Numbered from the stretch's first letter, positions 26,678 to 35,652 are shown. The stretch: 64,000 nucleotides of DNA from Paenibacillus piscarius (GCF_022234545.1 NZ_JAIEUI010000009.1:124001-188000), one strand, 5' to 3'. The notes: a model not told the origin generated them from the letters alone. A program made the numbers and translations.

Positions 26678-27379
26678 TTGATTACAGTTTATCCGGCAGA
26701 GTCTGCACACCGGTTCGACCACGGCTGGCTGAAGGGCAGTCATGTGTTCTCCTTCGGGGATTATTATGACCCTGACAATACGGCATTCGGCCCGATGCGG
26801 GTCTGCAACGATGATACCATCGCTCCGGGAAGGGGCTTCGGGGCTCATCCGCACAGCGACATGGAGATTGTCTCCATCGTGCTGTCCGGCGTGCTTCGCC
26901 ATGAGGATAACCTGGGCAATGTGGCCGAGACGTCTTTCGGCGGCATCCAGCGAATGTCAGCCGGAACCGGGGCGATTCATACGGAGCATAACCCTTCGGA
27001 CCGCGAGCCGGTACGGCTGCTCCAGCTATGGTTCATGCCGCTTACCCGGGGGACTGCTCCCTCGTATGCAACCGGACGGTTTGATCCGGCTAAGCTGGAG
27101 GGACAGCTGCTGCCGGTGGTCGCGGCGGAAGCCTCCGATGAAATCGTGGGTATTGCCCAGGATATGACGATTTATCTGGGCAGAGCGAAGGCTGGAGAGC
27201 GGCTTGAATTCCTTCAGGAGCCGGGTCGGCGCAGCTTCGTATATCTGGTTGAGGGGCAGCTCACCCTGAACGGTGAGGCGGTGCTGAAGCCCGGAGATTC
27301 TGCAAGGATTCAGGGGGTGTCCGAGCTGGAATTGACGGCGGGGGAGAATACGCTGGTGATGGTTATTGATCTGCCGTGA
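26678..27379 (+). CDS. Pirin-family protein (YhhW-like bicupin)
   Basis: 233 residues from TTG 26678 behind GAGGAGGCGG. Bicupin with the pirin metal site: GFGAHPHSDMEIVSIVLSG (two His and Glu) and TGAIHTEHNPS. The closest general class is YhhW, which can have quercetin 2,3-dioxygenase activity in vitro; the physiological substrate is usually unknown. It starts 29 bp after the previous gene, so it may share its transcript. Confidence 0.9.
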   Translation: MITVYPAESAHRFDHGWLKGSHVFSFGDYYDPDNTAFGPMRVCNDDTIAPGRGFGAHPHSDMEIVSIVLSGVLRHEDNLGNVAETSFGGIQRMSAGTGAIHTEHNPSDREPVRLLQLWFMPLTRGTAPSYATGRFDPAKLEGQLLPVVAAEASDEIVGIAQDMTIYLGRAKAGERLEFLQEPGRRSFVYLVEGQLTLNGEAVLKPGDSARIQGVSELELTAGENTLVMVIDLP

Positions 27380-27419
27380 TTAGGGCTGGACGCAGACAAG
27401 ACTGGAAGGAGGAACCCGG

Positions 27420-27749
27420 ATGGCTGAACATGAAAGAGTGCTGGTCAAGCATTCAGTAACCGGACGGATGCTGGTGAACAGTACGGACGGTGTAGGATAT
27501 ACTTTTGATGAGCAGGGCGGATTGACCCTGATTACACTCACTGGAGTGGAGGCGGAGAAGGGCGGGGCGGTCGTGGAGCTGAAGGCCGAGCTGAATGTAT
27601 TCCGGTTCGAGGAGCCGGAGGACGGCCCGGTCATTAAGCACTGGTACTATGTGGGGGATAACCCCGTTACCTATGATGCGGAATCCGGACAGCTGACGAT
27701 TGCGGTGCAATCCGAGATTGAATACCGTCCCGATCAATATTGGGCGTAA
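27420..27749 (+). CDS. Hypothetical protein
   Basis: 109 residues, no signal peptide or membrane segment. Acidic, beta-rich composition (VVELKAELNVFRFEEPE, HWYYVGDNPVTYD). A good site GGAGG (27409-27413) precedes the ATG and it lies 40 bp after the pirin gene, probably in the same transcript. I do not recognise the family. Confidence 0.75.
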   Translation: MAEHERVLVKHSVTGRMLVNSTDGVGYTFDEQGGLTLITLTGVEAEKGGAVVELKAELNVFRFEEPEDGPVIKHWYYVGDNPVTYDAESGQLTIAVQSEIEYRPDQYWA

Positions 27750-27871
27750 GCCGTTGTTCGACAATATTCCGCGTAATACCCGGAATTAGTGAGAAATGTA
27801 GCAGTGCTCCGCATGGATAATCAGGAAAATAGAACCAGGAAAGATTATGCATAGCTGAGAGGCGGAGGAGC

Positions 27872-28216
27872 ATGGGAGCAGTTCATATGAACGCGGCAAC
27901 AATGAATTACGGGAGCAGGGAGTCTTATTTCGACGGGAAGCTGATTGAGTACATTGGCTGGTGTCTGGCCGGCTGGCTGGTTACGGTCTGTACCCTTGGG
28001 ATCTGCTATCCCTGGGCGGTGGTGATGATCTACCGCTGGAAGGTGGAGCACACCGTGGTAGAAGGGCAGCGTCTGCGGTTTGACGGGTCCGCTGTCGGTC
28101 TGTTCGGACAATGGGTCAAATGGTTCCTGCTGACGCTGATTACGCTGGGAATCTACAGCTTCTGGGTCTTCATCAAGCTGGAGCAGTGGAGAACGAAGCA
28201 CACCCACTTCCAATAA
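27872..28216 (+). CDS. Small membrane protein, DUF898-like
   Basis: 114 residues with two hydrophobic helices (about 27-52 and 85-105) and the pattern FDGKLIEYIGW, ITLGIYSFWVFIKLEQW, repeated as a related half FDGSAVGLFGQWVKW. This resembles DUF898/YjgN-type membrane proteins of unknown function. GGCGGAGGAG lies upstream of the ATG. Followed by a terminator. Confidence 0.75.
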   Translation: MGAVHMNAATMNYGSRESYFDGKLIEYIGWCLAGWLVTVCTLGICYPWAVVMIYRWKVEHTVVEGQRLRFDGSAVGLFGQWVKWFLLTLITLGIYSFWVFIKLEQWRTKHTHFQ

Positions 28217-28250
28217 GCGGCTGCGGGGTGCTAGAATACAGTAGCAAGTG

Positions 28251-28287
28251 AAGAGCCATCCTCCGGTCGATATGGAGGATGGCTCTT
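28251..28287. terminator. Bidirectional terminator
   Basis: AAGAGCCATCCTCC (28251-28264) pairs perfectly with GGAGGATGGCTCTT (28274-28287), between convergent genes. Confidence 0.88.
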
Positions 28288-28293
28288 TGAGAA

Positions 28294-29004
28294 TTATTGC
28301 ACCTTCTGCGGTTCAGGGTAAGTAACGCCGAGGGTATCCACGGTAACCTTCTTCATGACCGGCGGCTGCTCGGGACGGTCATTGTCATCGCGCGGAAGAT
28401 TGACAATCGCCTGTACCGCATCAAGTCCCTCCGTCACCTTGCCGAAGGCGGCATATTCGCCGTCCAGGCTTGGATATGCTGCGGCCATGATGAAGAATTG
28501 CGAGCCCCCTGAGTTCATATCCCGGCTCCGTGCCATCGACAGAACGCCTTCGGTATGCAGCAGATTATTGGTAAAGCCATTGTTAGTGAATTCTCCGGCA
28601 ATGCTGTAGCCCGGACCGCCCATTCCTGTACCGTCAGGGTCTCCGCCCTGAATCATGAACCCGGGAATGACACGGTGGAAGATGGTTCCGTCATAGAAGC
28701 CCTTCTGGATCAGGGAAATGAAGTTGTTGACGGTATTGGGGGCCACTTCTGGGTACAGCTCGGCCTTAATCACGGCACCGCTATCCATTTCAATGGTCAC
28801 CACCGGATGGCTGGCATCAGCGGAAGGAACGCCTTCTGTAGCTGCTGCCGGGGTACTCTGCGGCGCTGCAGTCGCCTCGCTTCCTGCTGCAGAGCTGCTG
28901 CTGTTCCCGCTGGCCACCGGCTTGTTGCCGCAGCCCGCCAGAATCACGAGCAGCAGGCACATCACCGCCAGCAGGGTGACAGGTTGTCTTAAGGTACGCT
29001 TCAC
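28294..29004 (-). CDS. Cyclophilin-type peptidyl-prolyl isomerase lipoprotein
   Basis: 236 residues from GTG 29004, which follows AAAGGAGAG; the frame is open further upstream but without a start site. Lipobox ILAGC (Cys about 24), a Ser/Ala spacer to about 60, then a cyclophilin domain: FYDGTIFHRVIPGFMIQGGD (catalytic Arg), GSQFFIMAA, FGKVTEGLDAVQAI. It speeds proline isomerisation of exported proteins at the outer membrane face. Transcribed separately from the upstream CLC gene, with about 90 bp between. Confidence 0.93.
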   Translation of the reverse strand: MKRTLRQPVTLLAVMCLLLVILAGCGNKPVASGNSSSSAAGSEATAAPQSTPAAATEGVPSADASHPVVTIEMDSGAVIKAELYPEVAPNTVNNFISLIQKGFYDGTIFHRVIPGFMIQGGDPDGTGMGGPGYSIAGEFTNNGFTNNLLHTEGVLSMARSRDMNSGGSQFFIMAAAYPSLDGEYAAFGKVTEGLDAVQAIVNLPRDDNDRPEQPPVMKKVTVDTLGVTYPEPQKVQ

Positions 29005-29095
29005 GTTGCTTATCTCTCCTTTTGTTCTTGAATAATCAGGGATATCTACCTTTGTATCATACCTTCTTTGTCCTGCTTGATGCAAAATCCGATGC

Positions 29096-30424
29096 TTAAC
29101 TGCCGCTGTCCCGTCTGCTTCGCTGCAGCTCCTTGGCCTTCGCCAGTGTGGTTCCGTCAGGAACCGGGAGCAGCGCGCTTTTGGAGCTGCCGATGAGCTG
29201 GGAGCTGTAGATGCCGCTGTGCCCGGAGAACAGATAGCTGATGAGGCAGGCGATGAACATATAGACCGCACCGCCGGAGCCGAACAGCTCAATGCCCATG
29301 ATGAAGCAGGCGAGCGGCGTATTGGTGGCTCCGCAGAAGACGGCGATGAAGCCGAGCGAAGCGAGAAAAGGCCCGTACAGATGGAGCACCCCGGCCAGAC
29401 TGTTGCCGAGCGTAGCCCCGATGGCGAACAGCGGGGTCACTTCGCCGCCCTGGAAGCCGGTTCCCAGTGTGAAGGCGGTGAAGATGAGCTTCCAGAGGAA
29501 GGCGAAGGGCTGGACAGCTTGCTCGAAGGCGCTGCTGATCAGCGGAATGCCCAGCCCCAGATAATCTCTGGTTCCGGCGGTATAGACCAGACCAATAACG
29601 ATGAAGCCGCCGGCGGCGCTTCTCAGCATTGGATTAGCGATCAGGGCGGCGAAGGTCCGCTTCAGCGCATGGGTCAGCTCGCTGAACAACAGGCTGCACA
29701 GGCCGAACAGGACTGAAGCTATGACTACCTTGACCAGCACCAGCGCATCCATAGAGGGGAAGGCATCCACCTGATAATGAATATGGTGAATGCCCCACAG
29801 ACGGGTAGCTACAAGATCACCGGTGAAGCTGGCGGCGAAGCAGGGCAGCAGCGCTCTATGGCTAATTAGCCCGATAGCGATCACCTCCAGGCCGAAGACC
29901 GTTCCGGCCAGCGGAGTGCCGAAGATGGAGCCGAAGCCGCCGCTGATCCCGCACATCAGGAGAATCTTCCGGTCCGCCGGACCGATCCGGATCCATCTTC
30001 CGAAGGCATCCGCGAGACTGCCGCCCATCTGCACCGCTGTGCCTTCGCGGCCTGCGGAGCCGCCGAACAGATGGGTGATCAGCGTTCCGCCAAGCACCAG
30101 CGGAGCCATCCGCAGCGGAATGGCTTCCTGCCCCTGCTGAATCTGCTCCAGAATCAGGTTGTTCCCCTTGCTGCTGTTCTTGCCATACCGCATATACATA
30201 CCGCTGACCAGCGCGCCTCCCGCAGGAAGCAGAAACAGCAGCCAGGGATGATCCAGCCGGACTCGGGTAACCGCCTCCAGACTGGTAAGGAACCATGCGG
30301 AGGCGGTCCCGGATAACAGCCCCACGATCCCTCCCAGCGTGACCCACTTCACGAATGTGCTCCATAAGGCAAGCTGGCTCTGACGTTCCGCCAGCGCTGC
30401 CCACCATGCATACCTGTTCCTCAT
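29096..30424 (-). CDS. CLC-family antiporter, probably fluoride-type (CLC-F)
   Basis: 442 residues from ATG 30424, about 10-11 helices. The gating-glutamate loop reads GGSAGREGTAVQMGG (GREGT at 125-129), with Thr where chloride CLCs have Pro. The first selectivity loop is KGNNLILEQ rather than GSGIP, and the later loop is TGFQGGEVTPLF. These differences, together with a fluoride riboswitch about 70 bp upstream, indicate a fluoride/proton antiporter protecting the cytoplasm from fluoride rather than a chloride channel. Confidence 0.9.
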   Translation of the reverse strand: MRNRYAWWAALAERQSQLALWSTFVKWVTLGGIVGLLSGTASAWFLTSLEAVTRVRLDHPWLLFLLPAGGALVSGMYMRYGKNSSKGNNLILEQIQQGQEAIPLRMAPLVLGGTLITHLFGGSAGREGTAVQMGGSLADAFGRWIRIGPADRKILLMCGISGGFGSIFGTPLAGTVFGLEVIAIGLISHRALLPCFAASFTGDLVATRLWGIHHIHYQVDAFPSMDALVLVKVVIASVLFGLCSLLFSELTHALKRTFAALIANPMLRSAAGGFIVIGLVYTAGTRDYLGLGIPLISSAFEQAVQPFAFLWKLIFTAFTLGTGFQGGEVTPLFAIGATLGNSLAGVLHLYGPFLASLGFIAVFCGATNTPLACFIMGIELFGSGGAVYMFIACLISYLFSGHSGIYSSQLIGSSKSALLPVPDGTTLAKAKELQRSRRDSGS

Positions 30425-30468
30425 TCTGCTTACGCCCCCGTACCCGAATATACGCCTGAAATGAAACA

Positions 30469-30503
30469 GACTCCTACCAGCGGAGGAACCACTGGTAGGA
30501 GTC
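30469..30503 (-). terminator. Riboswitch-controlled terminator
   Basis: GACTCCTACCAG (minus strand 30503-30492) pairs perfectly with CTGGTAGGAGTC (30480-30469), followed by TGTTTCATTT. The 5' arm is also the 3' strand of the fluoride aptamer, so folding is mutually exclusive: fluoride-bound aptamer blocks the terminator. Confidence 0.85.
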
Positions 30504-30541
30504 ATTAGTCCCGAAGGACGATTGCGGCGAACTCCATCGCC
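30494..30541 (-). ncRNA. Fluoride riboswitch (crcB motif)
   Basis: Read on the minus strand from 30541 to 30494, the sequence has the crcB order: GGCGATGG, GTTCGCC, a short hairpin CGTCCTTCGGGACTAATG, then ACTCCTACC. GGCGA pairs with TCGCC, and the GGAGT segment can form the expected pseudoknot with ACTCC. It lies in the leader of the CLC-F gene. Confidence 0.9.
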
Positions 30542-30592
30542 GTATTAATGAGATTATAGTAAGCGGGTTTCAGCAGAAAGTCAATAGATTGC

Positions 30593-31204
30593 TTAATCCT
30601 CTTCCCCGCTTGAGCCGTTCAGCACATCGGTGCCGGGCATGGCGTCGGGATCCGGGGAGACCGGGTCTACCCGGCTTCCGGGGGCCAGCTCATCGGCATC
30701 CGGCACATCAGGCAGCGCAGGCTCTTCTCCGGCAGCACCTGTCAGCTCCTCCTCGTCGGCATACTCAATGATGCCGCCCGTGAGGCCCGCTGCACCGGCA
30801 GTGTAGACTGCATCTGATTCGAGCAGCTCGTCCCGCTCCGGTCCCGGTGTTGCGGCAGCGGGCAGGGGGCGGTCCCTCCGCGGGCCAAGCCCGGAGTCCG
30901 GCACATTCAGGCCGATGTCGGCGGCAAGAATCGGATCGTTGGTAAGTGTAGGATCAGAGCCGTCATCCGGCACGCCGTCGAAGTCTATGGGGGTGAAATG
31001 AGCAGGGTCATGGCTGGCCAAGGCGGATTCCAGCGGGCGTCTGCCGCTCTCCGTGTCCTCCTGCGAACCCGGGGTCTGCTCTGTGATGGTGCCCAGGGGC
31101 CGCAGTTCCTCCAGCGGAATCCCCTCCTCCGGGGATACACTGCCCATTTTGGTATAACGCTCATATGCAAAGTCGGCTTCCGTCTTATTGAATTCGTTAC
31201 CCAT
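30593..31204 (-). CDS. Acidic low-complexity protein of unknown function
   Basis: 203 residues, strongly acidic (many Asp/Glu), Pro- and Gly-rich, no signal or membrane helix. The N-terminus (NEFNKTEADFAYERYTKMG) is the only part with helical character; the rest looks disordered. AGGGAGC precedes the ATG. It lies upstream of the fluoride riboswitch, so it is transcribed from its own promoter. I do not recognise the family. Confidence 0.7.
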   Translation of the reverse strand: MGNEFNKTEADFAYERYTKMGSVSPEEGIPLEELRPLGTITEQTPGSQEDTESGRRPLESALASHDPAHFTPIDFDGVPDDGSDPTLTNDPILAADIGLNVPDSGLGPRRDRPLPAAATPGPERDELLESDAVYTAGAAGLTGGIIEYADEEELTGAAGEEPALPDVPDADELAPGSRVDPVSPDPDAMPGTDVLNGSSGEED

Positions 31205-31387
31205 TGCATTTCAGCTCCCTTATATTGAAGTTTGCCTATAGTTAATGTATACCCGTTCAACCGCTTGCGAATCTGGTCGGCTGCTGGCAGGTATTCTCTT
31301 AATATATTCATCGAGTGGGCAGAATAACCATAATTATCGCGCTTTTTCGAGTGATTTTGCAGGCCGTGGCAGGTATTGCCGCGAACG

Positions 31388-31395
31388 TTGTCGAA
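31388..31395 (+). promoter_or_regulatory. Candidate Spo0A box upstream of kinase gene
   Basis: Exact TTGTCGAA, the 0A-box core, 56 bp before the first orphan kinase. An 8-mer match is expected about twice by chance in a window this size, so it carries weight only from its position upstream of sporulation-type kinases. Confidence 0.3.
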
Positions 31396-31450
31396 AATAA
31401 GAATCGTATGAACTATATAAACACAACTATTGATTCACTGAGGTGCCACA

Positions 31451-33346
31451 ATGAAGTTGCCATCAACCCAAACGGCCGCGGTTATTATCATGCTGCTGCT
31501 CGCGATAGCCCTTATACCGGTAGGGATCGCCATGGAATGGGACAAACATGAAGAAGTAACCATCCCCGCATGGGGCCTGAAGTGGGATAAGGCTGCGGGA
31601 ACTACTATAGAAGAGGCTGCGGTCTGGCCTTCCGGAGAGTGGGCAATGGTAGAGGCGGGGAGTACCAGACCGGATTCGCCCGCAGGCACGTCCGCAGCCT
31701 GGCTGCGGCTGGCCTTGCCGTCTACACGCGGGAATCCGGCTGTTCTGATTGACAAAGTATACGGAGACGGTCTGAAGGCCTATATGAACAACCGGCTGGT
31801 CTACGATTCCACAGGGGACCCTGATTACAGTGGCAGTAAAGTGCTGATCCCGCTATCCGGGCAGGATACCGCAGGGGAGCTGTACCTCTGGAATAGAGGC
31901 GTCAATGAGTTCGGCATCGAAGGAGAGGTGAAGGTTGGCAGCTATAACAGGCTGTTATCCTATTATGTGAAGCAGGACCTGGCGGACCTGATCCTGGGCG
32001 CAGCGATGATATTTATGGGCGGGGCTTTGCTGGTCTGCCTGTTCTTCATGCGGCCGTCCATGTTCTCTGGCGGTCTCTACCTGGTGCTGGTGATTCTGTC
32101 GTTCGGAGTGCTGCTGATTACCTATTCCCCGTATCTGAACCTGATTGTCAGCGGCCGGGAGCGGCTGAGGGAGATCATCTTCGATCTGGCGTTATTTACG
32201 CTTCTGCCGTCTATTCTGTTCTACTTCGAGCATGTATTCGGCCCCGGCTGGCGGAGACTCACAGCCCGTATACGCATATTTCTGCTGCTGGTCTCATTCC
32301 TCTGCCTGGGCCTGATGCTGCTGAATGCAGCGCTGTCCTTCCGGCTGGACGCCTTGTATTCCTTCCTGACCGTTGATGTAATCGGAGTGCTGATCATCGG
32401 AGTGCTGATGTATCTGCTCTTCCTGTCGCTGGCTTATACCCGCAAGGGCAATCCGGATGCCACTATGTTCTCCATCGGGTTCTCTGTGTTTGCCTTGTTG
32501 TCCGTAAGTGAGATGGTGCGCTACTACCTCTCCGGGGAGCGTTATCATTTGTACTGGTGGAAGTGGGGAATGGTAGTGTTTGTCATGTCCCTGATTGTCA
32601 TTCTGGGCAGGCGGTTTGCGAGCAATCACAACAAGGTGGTGGAGTATTCCAGGGAGCTGGAGCTGTTCAACAATGACCTGCAGCGTTCGGACAAAATGGA
32701 GATCATCAGCGAGCTGGCCGCCTCGGTGGCCCATGAGGTACGCAATCCGCTGCAGGTGACCCGGGGGTTCCTGCAGATTCTGGGAGAGCGCTCCGGCAGC
32801 AAGGAGAAGGATTATCTGCGGATGGCCATGGAGGAGCTGGACCGTGCATCGGTCATCATTACCGACTTCCTGACCTTCGCGAAGCCCGGTGTGGATACGG
32901 TGGAGGTATTCGGGGTCTCCGCCGAGCTGAAGCATGTATCGGGGATTCTCGTGCCGCTGGCCAACCTGCAGGGAGGATCCATTGAACTTCGGGTGCAGGA
33001 GTCGCTTCAGGTGACGGGCAGCCCGGCCAAATTCAAGCAGGCCTTCATTAATCTGATTAAGAACAGCATTGAATCCCTGCAGGAGGAGGGCCGGATTGTC
33101 ATCACAGCCTGGAGGACCGGCGATACGGTCATCATCAGCGTGAAGGATAACGGGGAGGGCATGAAGGTCAGTGAGCTGGCCAGATTGGGCGAGCCTTATT
33201 ATTCCAACAAGACGAAGGGCACCGGGCTCGGTCTTATGGTTACCTTCCGTATTATCGAAGCGATGGGCGGTGCCATTGAATTCCAGAGCCGCAAGGGGGA
33301 AGGGACTGAGGTTATTGTCAAATTGCCAGCATTCGTAAATAATTAG
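31451..33346 (+). CDS. Membrane sensor histidine kinase, orphan (paralogue 1)
   Basis: 631 residues. N-terminal TM, an extracytoplasmic jelly-roll-like domain (about 30-165; SAAWLRLALPS, YMNNRLVYDS), seven TM helices (about 175-385), a short coiled coil, then HisKA and HATPase_c. H-box VAHEVRNPLQVTRGFLQ (His about 430), N-box NLIKNSIESL, G1 DNGEGM, G2 GTGLGL. The architecture resembles 7TMR-DISM kinases. No response regulator is adjacent, which fits Kin-type kinases feeding the Spo0F/Spo0A phosphorelay. It starts a tandem pair. Confidence 0.9.
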   Translation: MKLPSTQTAAVIIMLLLAIALIPVGIAMEWDKHEEVTIPAWGLKWDKAAGTTIEEAAVWPSGEWAMVEAGSTRPDSPAGTSAAWLRLALPSTRGNPAVLIDKVYGDGLKAYMNNRLVYDSTGDPDYSGSKVLIPLSGQDTAGELYLWNRGVNEFGIEGEVKVGSYNRLLSYYVKQDLADLILGAAMIFMGGALLVCLFFMRPSMFSGGLYLVLVILSFGVLLITYSPYLNLIVSGRERLREIIFDLALFTLLPSILFYFEHVFGPGWRRLTARIRIFLLLVSFLCLGLMLLNAALSFRLDALYSFLTVDVIGVLIIGVLMYLLFLSLAYTRKGNPDATMFSIGFSVFALLSVSEMVRYYLSGERYHLYWWKWGMVVFVMSLIVILGRRFASNHNKVVEYSRELELFNNDLQRSDKMEIISELAASVAHEVRNPLQVTRGFLQILGERSGSKEKDYLRMAMEELDRASVIITDFLTFAKPGVDTVEVFGVSAELKHVSGILVPLANLQGGSIELRVQESLQVTGSPAKFKQAFINLIKNSIESLQEEGRIVITAWRTGDTVIISVKDNGEGMKVSELARLGEPYYSNKTKGTGLGLMVTFRIIEAMGGAIEFQSRKGEGTEVIVKLPAFVNN

Positions 33347-33453
33347 GAATTATTTTTGTTAATGCCGTTTTTTTGAAGGAATGGACAGTGTGCAGAGCGA
33401 AATACTTACATTAACAGAGCGTTGCTTCTGAAACTTCCTGCTGAGGTGCTGGC

Positions 33454-35370
33454 ATGTCTTTGATCTTCAAAAGCTTACATATAACCCTGGTGGTTCTGCT
33501 GCTGTCAGCGGTCTGCGGTTCATTCCTGGTCTCCGCCCGGGGGAACTATCCTGCCGGCGAGATCCGGCATTGGCAGATGAGGTGGGAGACAGGGCCGGGA
33601 GATGGCGGCAGCAAGGTGCCGGTAAGAGAAGCGGAGGACTGGATCGATGTGGAGGCGAAGGCAGAGATGCCTAAGAAGCCGGCTGGTGTATCCGCTGCCT
33701 GGACGAAGATTGCCTTGCCGTCATTCAATTACACCTCGCCCTCCGTCTACATCCAGACGATATATGCGCTTCATGTGAAGGTTTATGTGGAGAACCGGCT
33801 GATTTTTGAAGGGGACCGCGGTTTCATTAAGGATAATTATTCTCTGCTTGTGCCGCTGGATGTCCGGGATAACGGCAAGACGGTCTATATCTGGACGCAG
33901 ACGCTGCAGGACCGGATCGGTATCAAAGAGAACGTGATGCTCGGCGAGCATAGCAGGCTGATCAAGGATTATATCAAGAACGGGCTGATTGATGTCATTT
34001 TGGGCGGCGCTTTTATCTTCGTGGCGGCGGTTCTGTTTGTGTGCTCATTTTTCCTCAACAAAGAGTATTTCCCGGTAGCCACCTCGCTGTCGATCGTCAT
34101 CGCCTCTACCGGTGTGCTATCCGTCACCTACTCCCCGTTCACCTATACCTTCTATAGTTATATGGGTGCGATAAGCGTGTTCATGTTCGATGTGGCGCTG
34201 CTGTCGCTGCTGCCCGCACTGACCTTCCTGTTCGAGAATATATTTGGCGGCGGCAAATACGGCATCATCCGCAAATTCCGCAAATTCCAGATGGCCTACT
34301 CTTCCTTCTGCTGTGTCTTCCTGGTGATTAACAGCCTGTCCGGCGGCAGAACGCTGGAATTCTACTATTTCATCTCTACCAATATTGTCGGCATTATTAT
34401 GATTCTGCAGTTCATTCTCCTGATCGGCTGCGTGATCGTGTTCTCCCTGAAGCGCAACAAGGATGCGATTATCTTCGCCTGCGGCTTCGGTACGGCTGCG
34501 CTCACTGGGGTGCTGGAGCTGACATGGTATTATCTGAAGCGCGGAAATTATGATCTGTTCTACTGGAAGTGGGCGCTGGTAGTGTTCATTCTCTCGCTGA
34601 TTGTCATTCTGGGGCGGCGGCTGGCGCAGAACCACAGCCAGGTGGTGCAATATTCGCGGGAGCTGGAGCTGTTCAACAATGAACTGCAGCGTTCGGAGAA
34701 AATGGAGATTATCAGCGAGCTGGCAGCCTCGGTCGCCCATGAAGTACGCAATCCGCTCCAGGTGACCCGCGGGTTCCTTCAGCTGCTCAGCGAGAAATCG
34801 AGCGGGGAGGAGCAGCGCTACCTGTTCATGGCGCTCAGCGAGCTGGACCGGGCGGCAAGCATCATTACCGACTTCCTGACCTTCGCCAAGCCGGAGTTCG
34901 AGCAAATCTCGCTGCTTCATGTCAATGATGAGTTCATGCATATCCAGAGCATCCTGCTGCCCTTATGCCACTTGAACGGAGGCAAGATGATTCTGGAGAT
35001 TGAAGAGGACCTGTGGGTCAAGGGGAATTCCTCGAAGTTCAAGCAGGCGATGATTAATATCATCAAGAACAGCATTGAATCCCTGGGTGAGGAGGGCACG
35101 ATTCATCTGCTCGCATACAGCCGGGGAGATAAGGTGCATATTCACATTAAGGATAACGGGGCAGGCATGGAGCCTGGGGTGCTCAGCCGCCTGGGCGAGC
35201 CGTATTTCTCTTCCAATAAGACGAAGGGGACGGGGCTTGGGCTGATGGTTACGTTCCGTATCATTGAGGCGATGGAGGGCGAAATCCGGTTTAGGAGCAA
35301 AAAAGGAGCCGGAACCGAGTCCATTACCCTTCTGCCGCGGGCAGAGGGGCCGGACGGTTCCAACTCCTGA
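33454..35370 (+). CDS. Membrane sensor histidine kinase, orphan (paralogue 2)
   Basis: 638 residues with the same domain order as the preceding kinase: N-terminal TM, extracytoplasmic domain (SAAWTKIALPS, YVENRLIFEGD), seven TM helices, HisKA (VAHEVRNPLQVTRGFLQ) and HATPase_c (DNGAGM, GTGLGL). The kinase cores are nearly identical while the sensor domains are diverged, so the pair arose by tandem duplication and probably senses different signals. It is 107 bp after paralogue 1 and converges on the small peptide gene, leaving only 22 bp between. Confidence 0.9.
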   Translation: MSLIFKSLHITLVVLLLSAVCGSFLVSARGNYPAGEIRHWQMRWETGPGDGGSKVPVREAEDWIDVEAKAEMPKKPAGVSAAWTKIALPSFNYTSPSVYIQTIYALHVKVYVENRLIFEGDRGFIKDNYSLLVPLDVRDNGKTVYIWTQTLQDRIGIKENVMLGEHSRLIKDYIKNGLIDVILGGAFIFVAAVLFVCSFFLNKEYFPVATSLSIVIASTGVLSVTYSPFTYTFYSYMGAISVFMFDVALLSLLPALTFLFENIFGGGKYGIIRKFRKFQMAYSSFCCVFLVINSLSGGRTLEFYYFISTNIVGIIMILQFILLIGCVIVFSLKRNKDAIIFACGFGTAALTGVLELTWYYLKRGNYDLFYWKWALVVFILSLIVILGRRLAQNHSQVVQYSRELELFNNELQRSEKMEIISELAASVAHEVRNPLQVTRGFLQLLSEKSSGEEQRYLFMALSELDRAASIITDFLTFAKPEFEQISLLHVNDEFMHIQSILLPLCHLNGGKMILEIEEDLWVKGNSSKFKQAMINIIKNSIESLGEEGTIHLLAYSRGDKVHIHIKDNGAGMEPGVLSRLGEPYFSSNKTKGTGLGLMVTFRIIEAMEGEIRFRSKKGAGTESITLLPRAEGPDGSNS

Positions 35371-35392
35371 TGATGGTAAGGCTGTGAGTATT

Positions 35393-35641
35393 CTACCACG
35401 AACCCATTGGGGTGATGCGTGTCTTCATTACTTCTGAAGCGGGGCTTGGAGGAATGACCAGGTAGAATTCGTTAGAGCCTTCCTCTACAGTCTTCAATGT
35501 AATGCTGTCAGGAAGGTTGATGCCCATAACTTCCTGCAGGGCAGCCTTCGGGTCTGTGAGGAGTCTCTGTTTGAAATCCGCATCTTCCCATGCCTTCTGA
35601 ATCACCTGATTCTTAAGAGCTTCTGCTGACAATACAATCAC
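35393..35641 (-). CDS. NHLP-leader peptide, candidate RiPP precursor or pheromone ending in Trp
   Basis: 82 residues from GTG 35641 (79 if TTG 35632 is used, which is better spaced from AAAGG). Residues 5-65 match the nitrile-hydratase-like leader peptide family: KAWEDADFKQRLLTDPKAAL, then GINLPDSITLKTVEEGSN, then EFYLVIPP. Only about 15 residues follow, SEVMKTRITPMGSW at the end, with no Cys and a C-terminal Trp. The adjacent upstream gene on the same strand is a class I isoprenoid-synthase-fold enzyme. No lanthipeptide synthetase, cyclodehydratase, radical SAM enzyme or exporter is nearby. Modification, if any, is inferred. Confidence 0.85.
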   Translation of the reverse strand: MIVLSAEALKNQVIQKAWEDADFKQRLLTDPKAALQEVMGINLPDSITLKTVEEGSNEFYLVIPPSPASEVMKTRITPMGSW

Positions 35642-35644
35642 CCT

Positions 35645-35652
35645 TTCGACAA
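35645..35652 (-). promoter_or_regulatory. Candidate Spo0A box at the peptide gene start
   Basis: TTGTCGAA on the minus strand, immediately upstream of and partly overlapping the ribosome site of the NHLP peptide gene. Position suggests repression if real. The surrounding 77-bp gap is very AT-rich, and I see no clear sigma-A promoter in it. Confidence 0.25.

Noticed and set aside
27755..27764. Further TTCGACAA (0A-box-like) sites here and at 6224-6231
   Set aside because: An 8-mer is expected by chance at this rate, and the positions do not point to a regulated gene.
35393..35641. A true ComX orthologue
   Set aside because: The leader is NHLP-type and unlike the ComX precursor family; only the terminal Trp and the enzyme partner recall ComQ/ComX.
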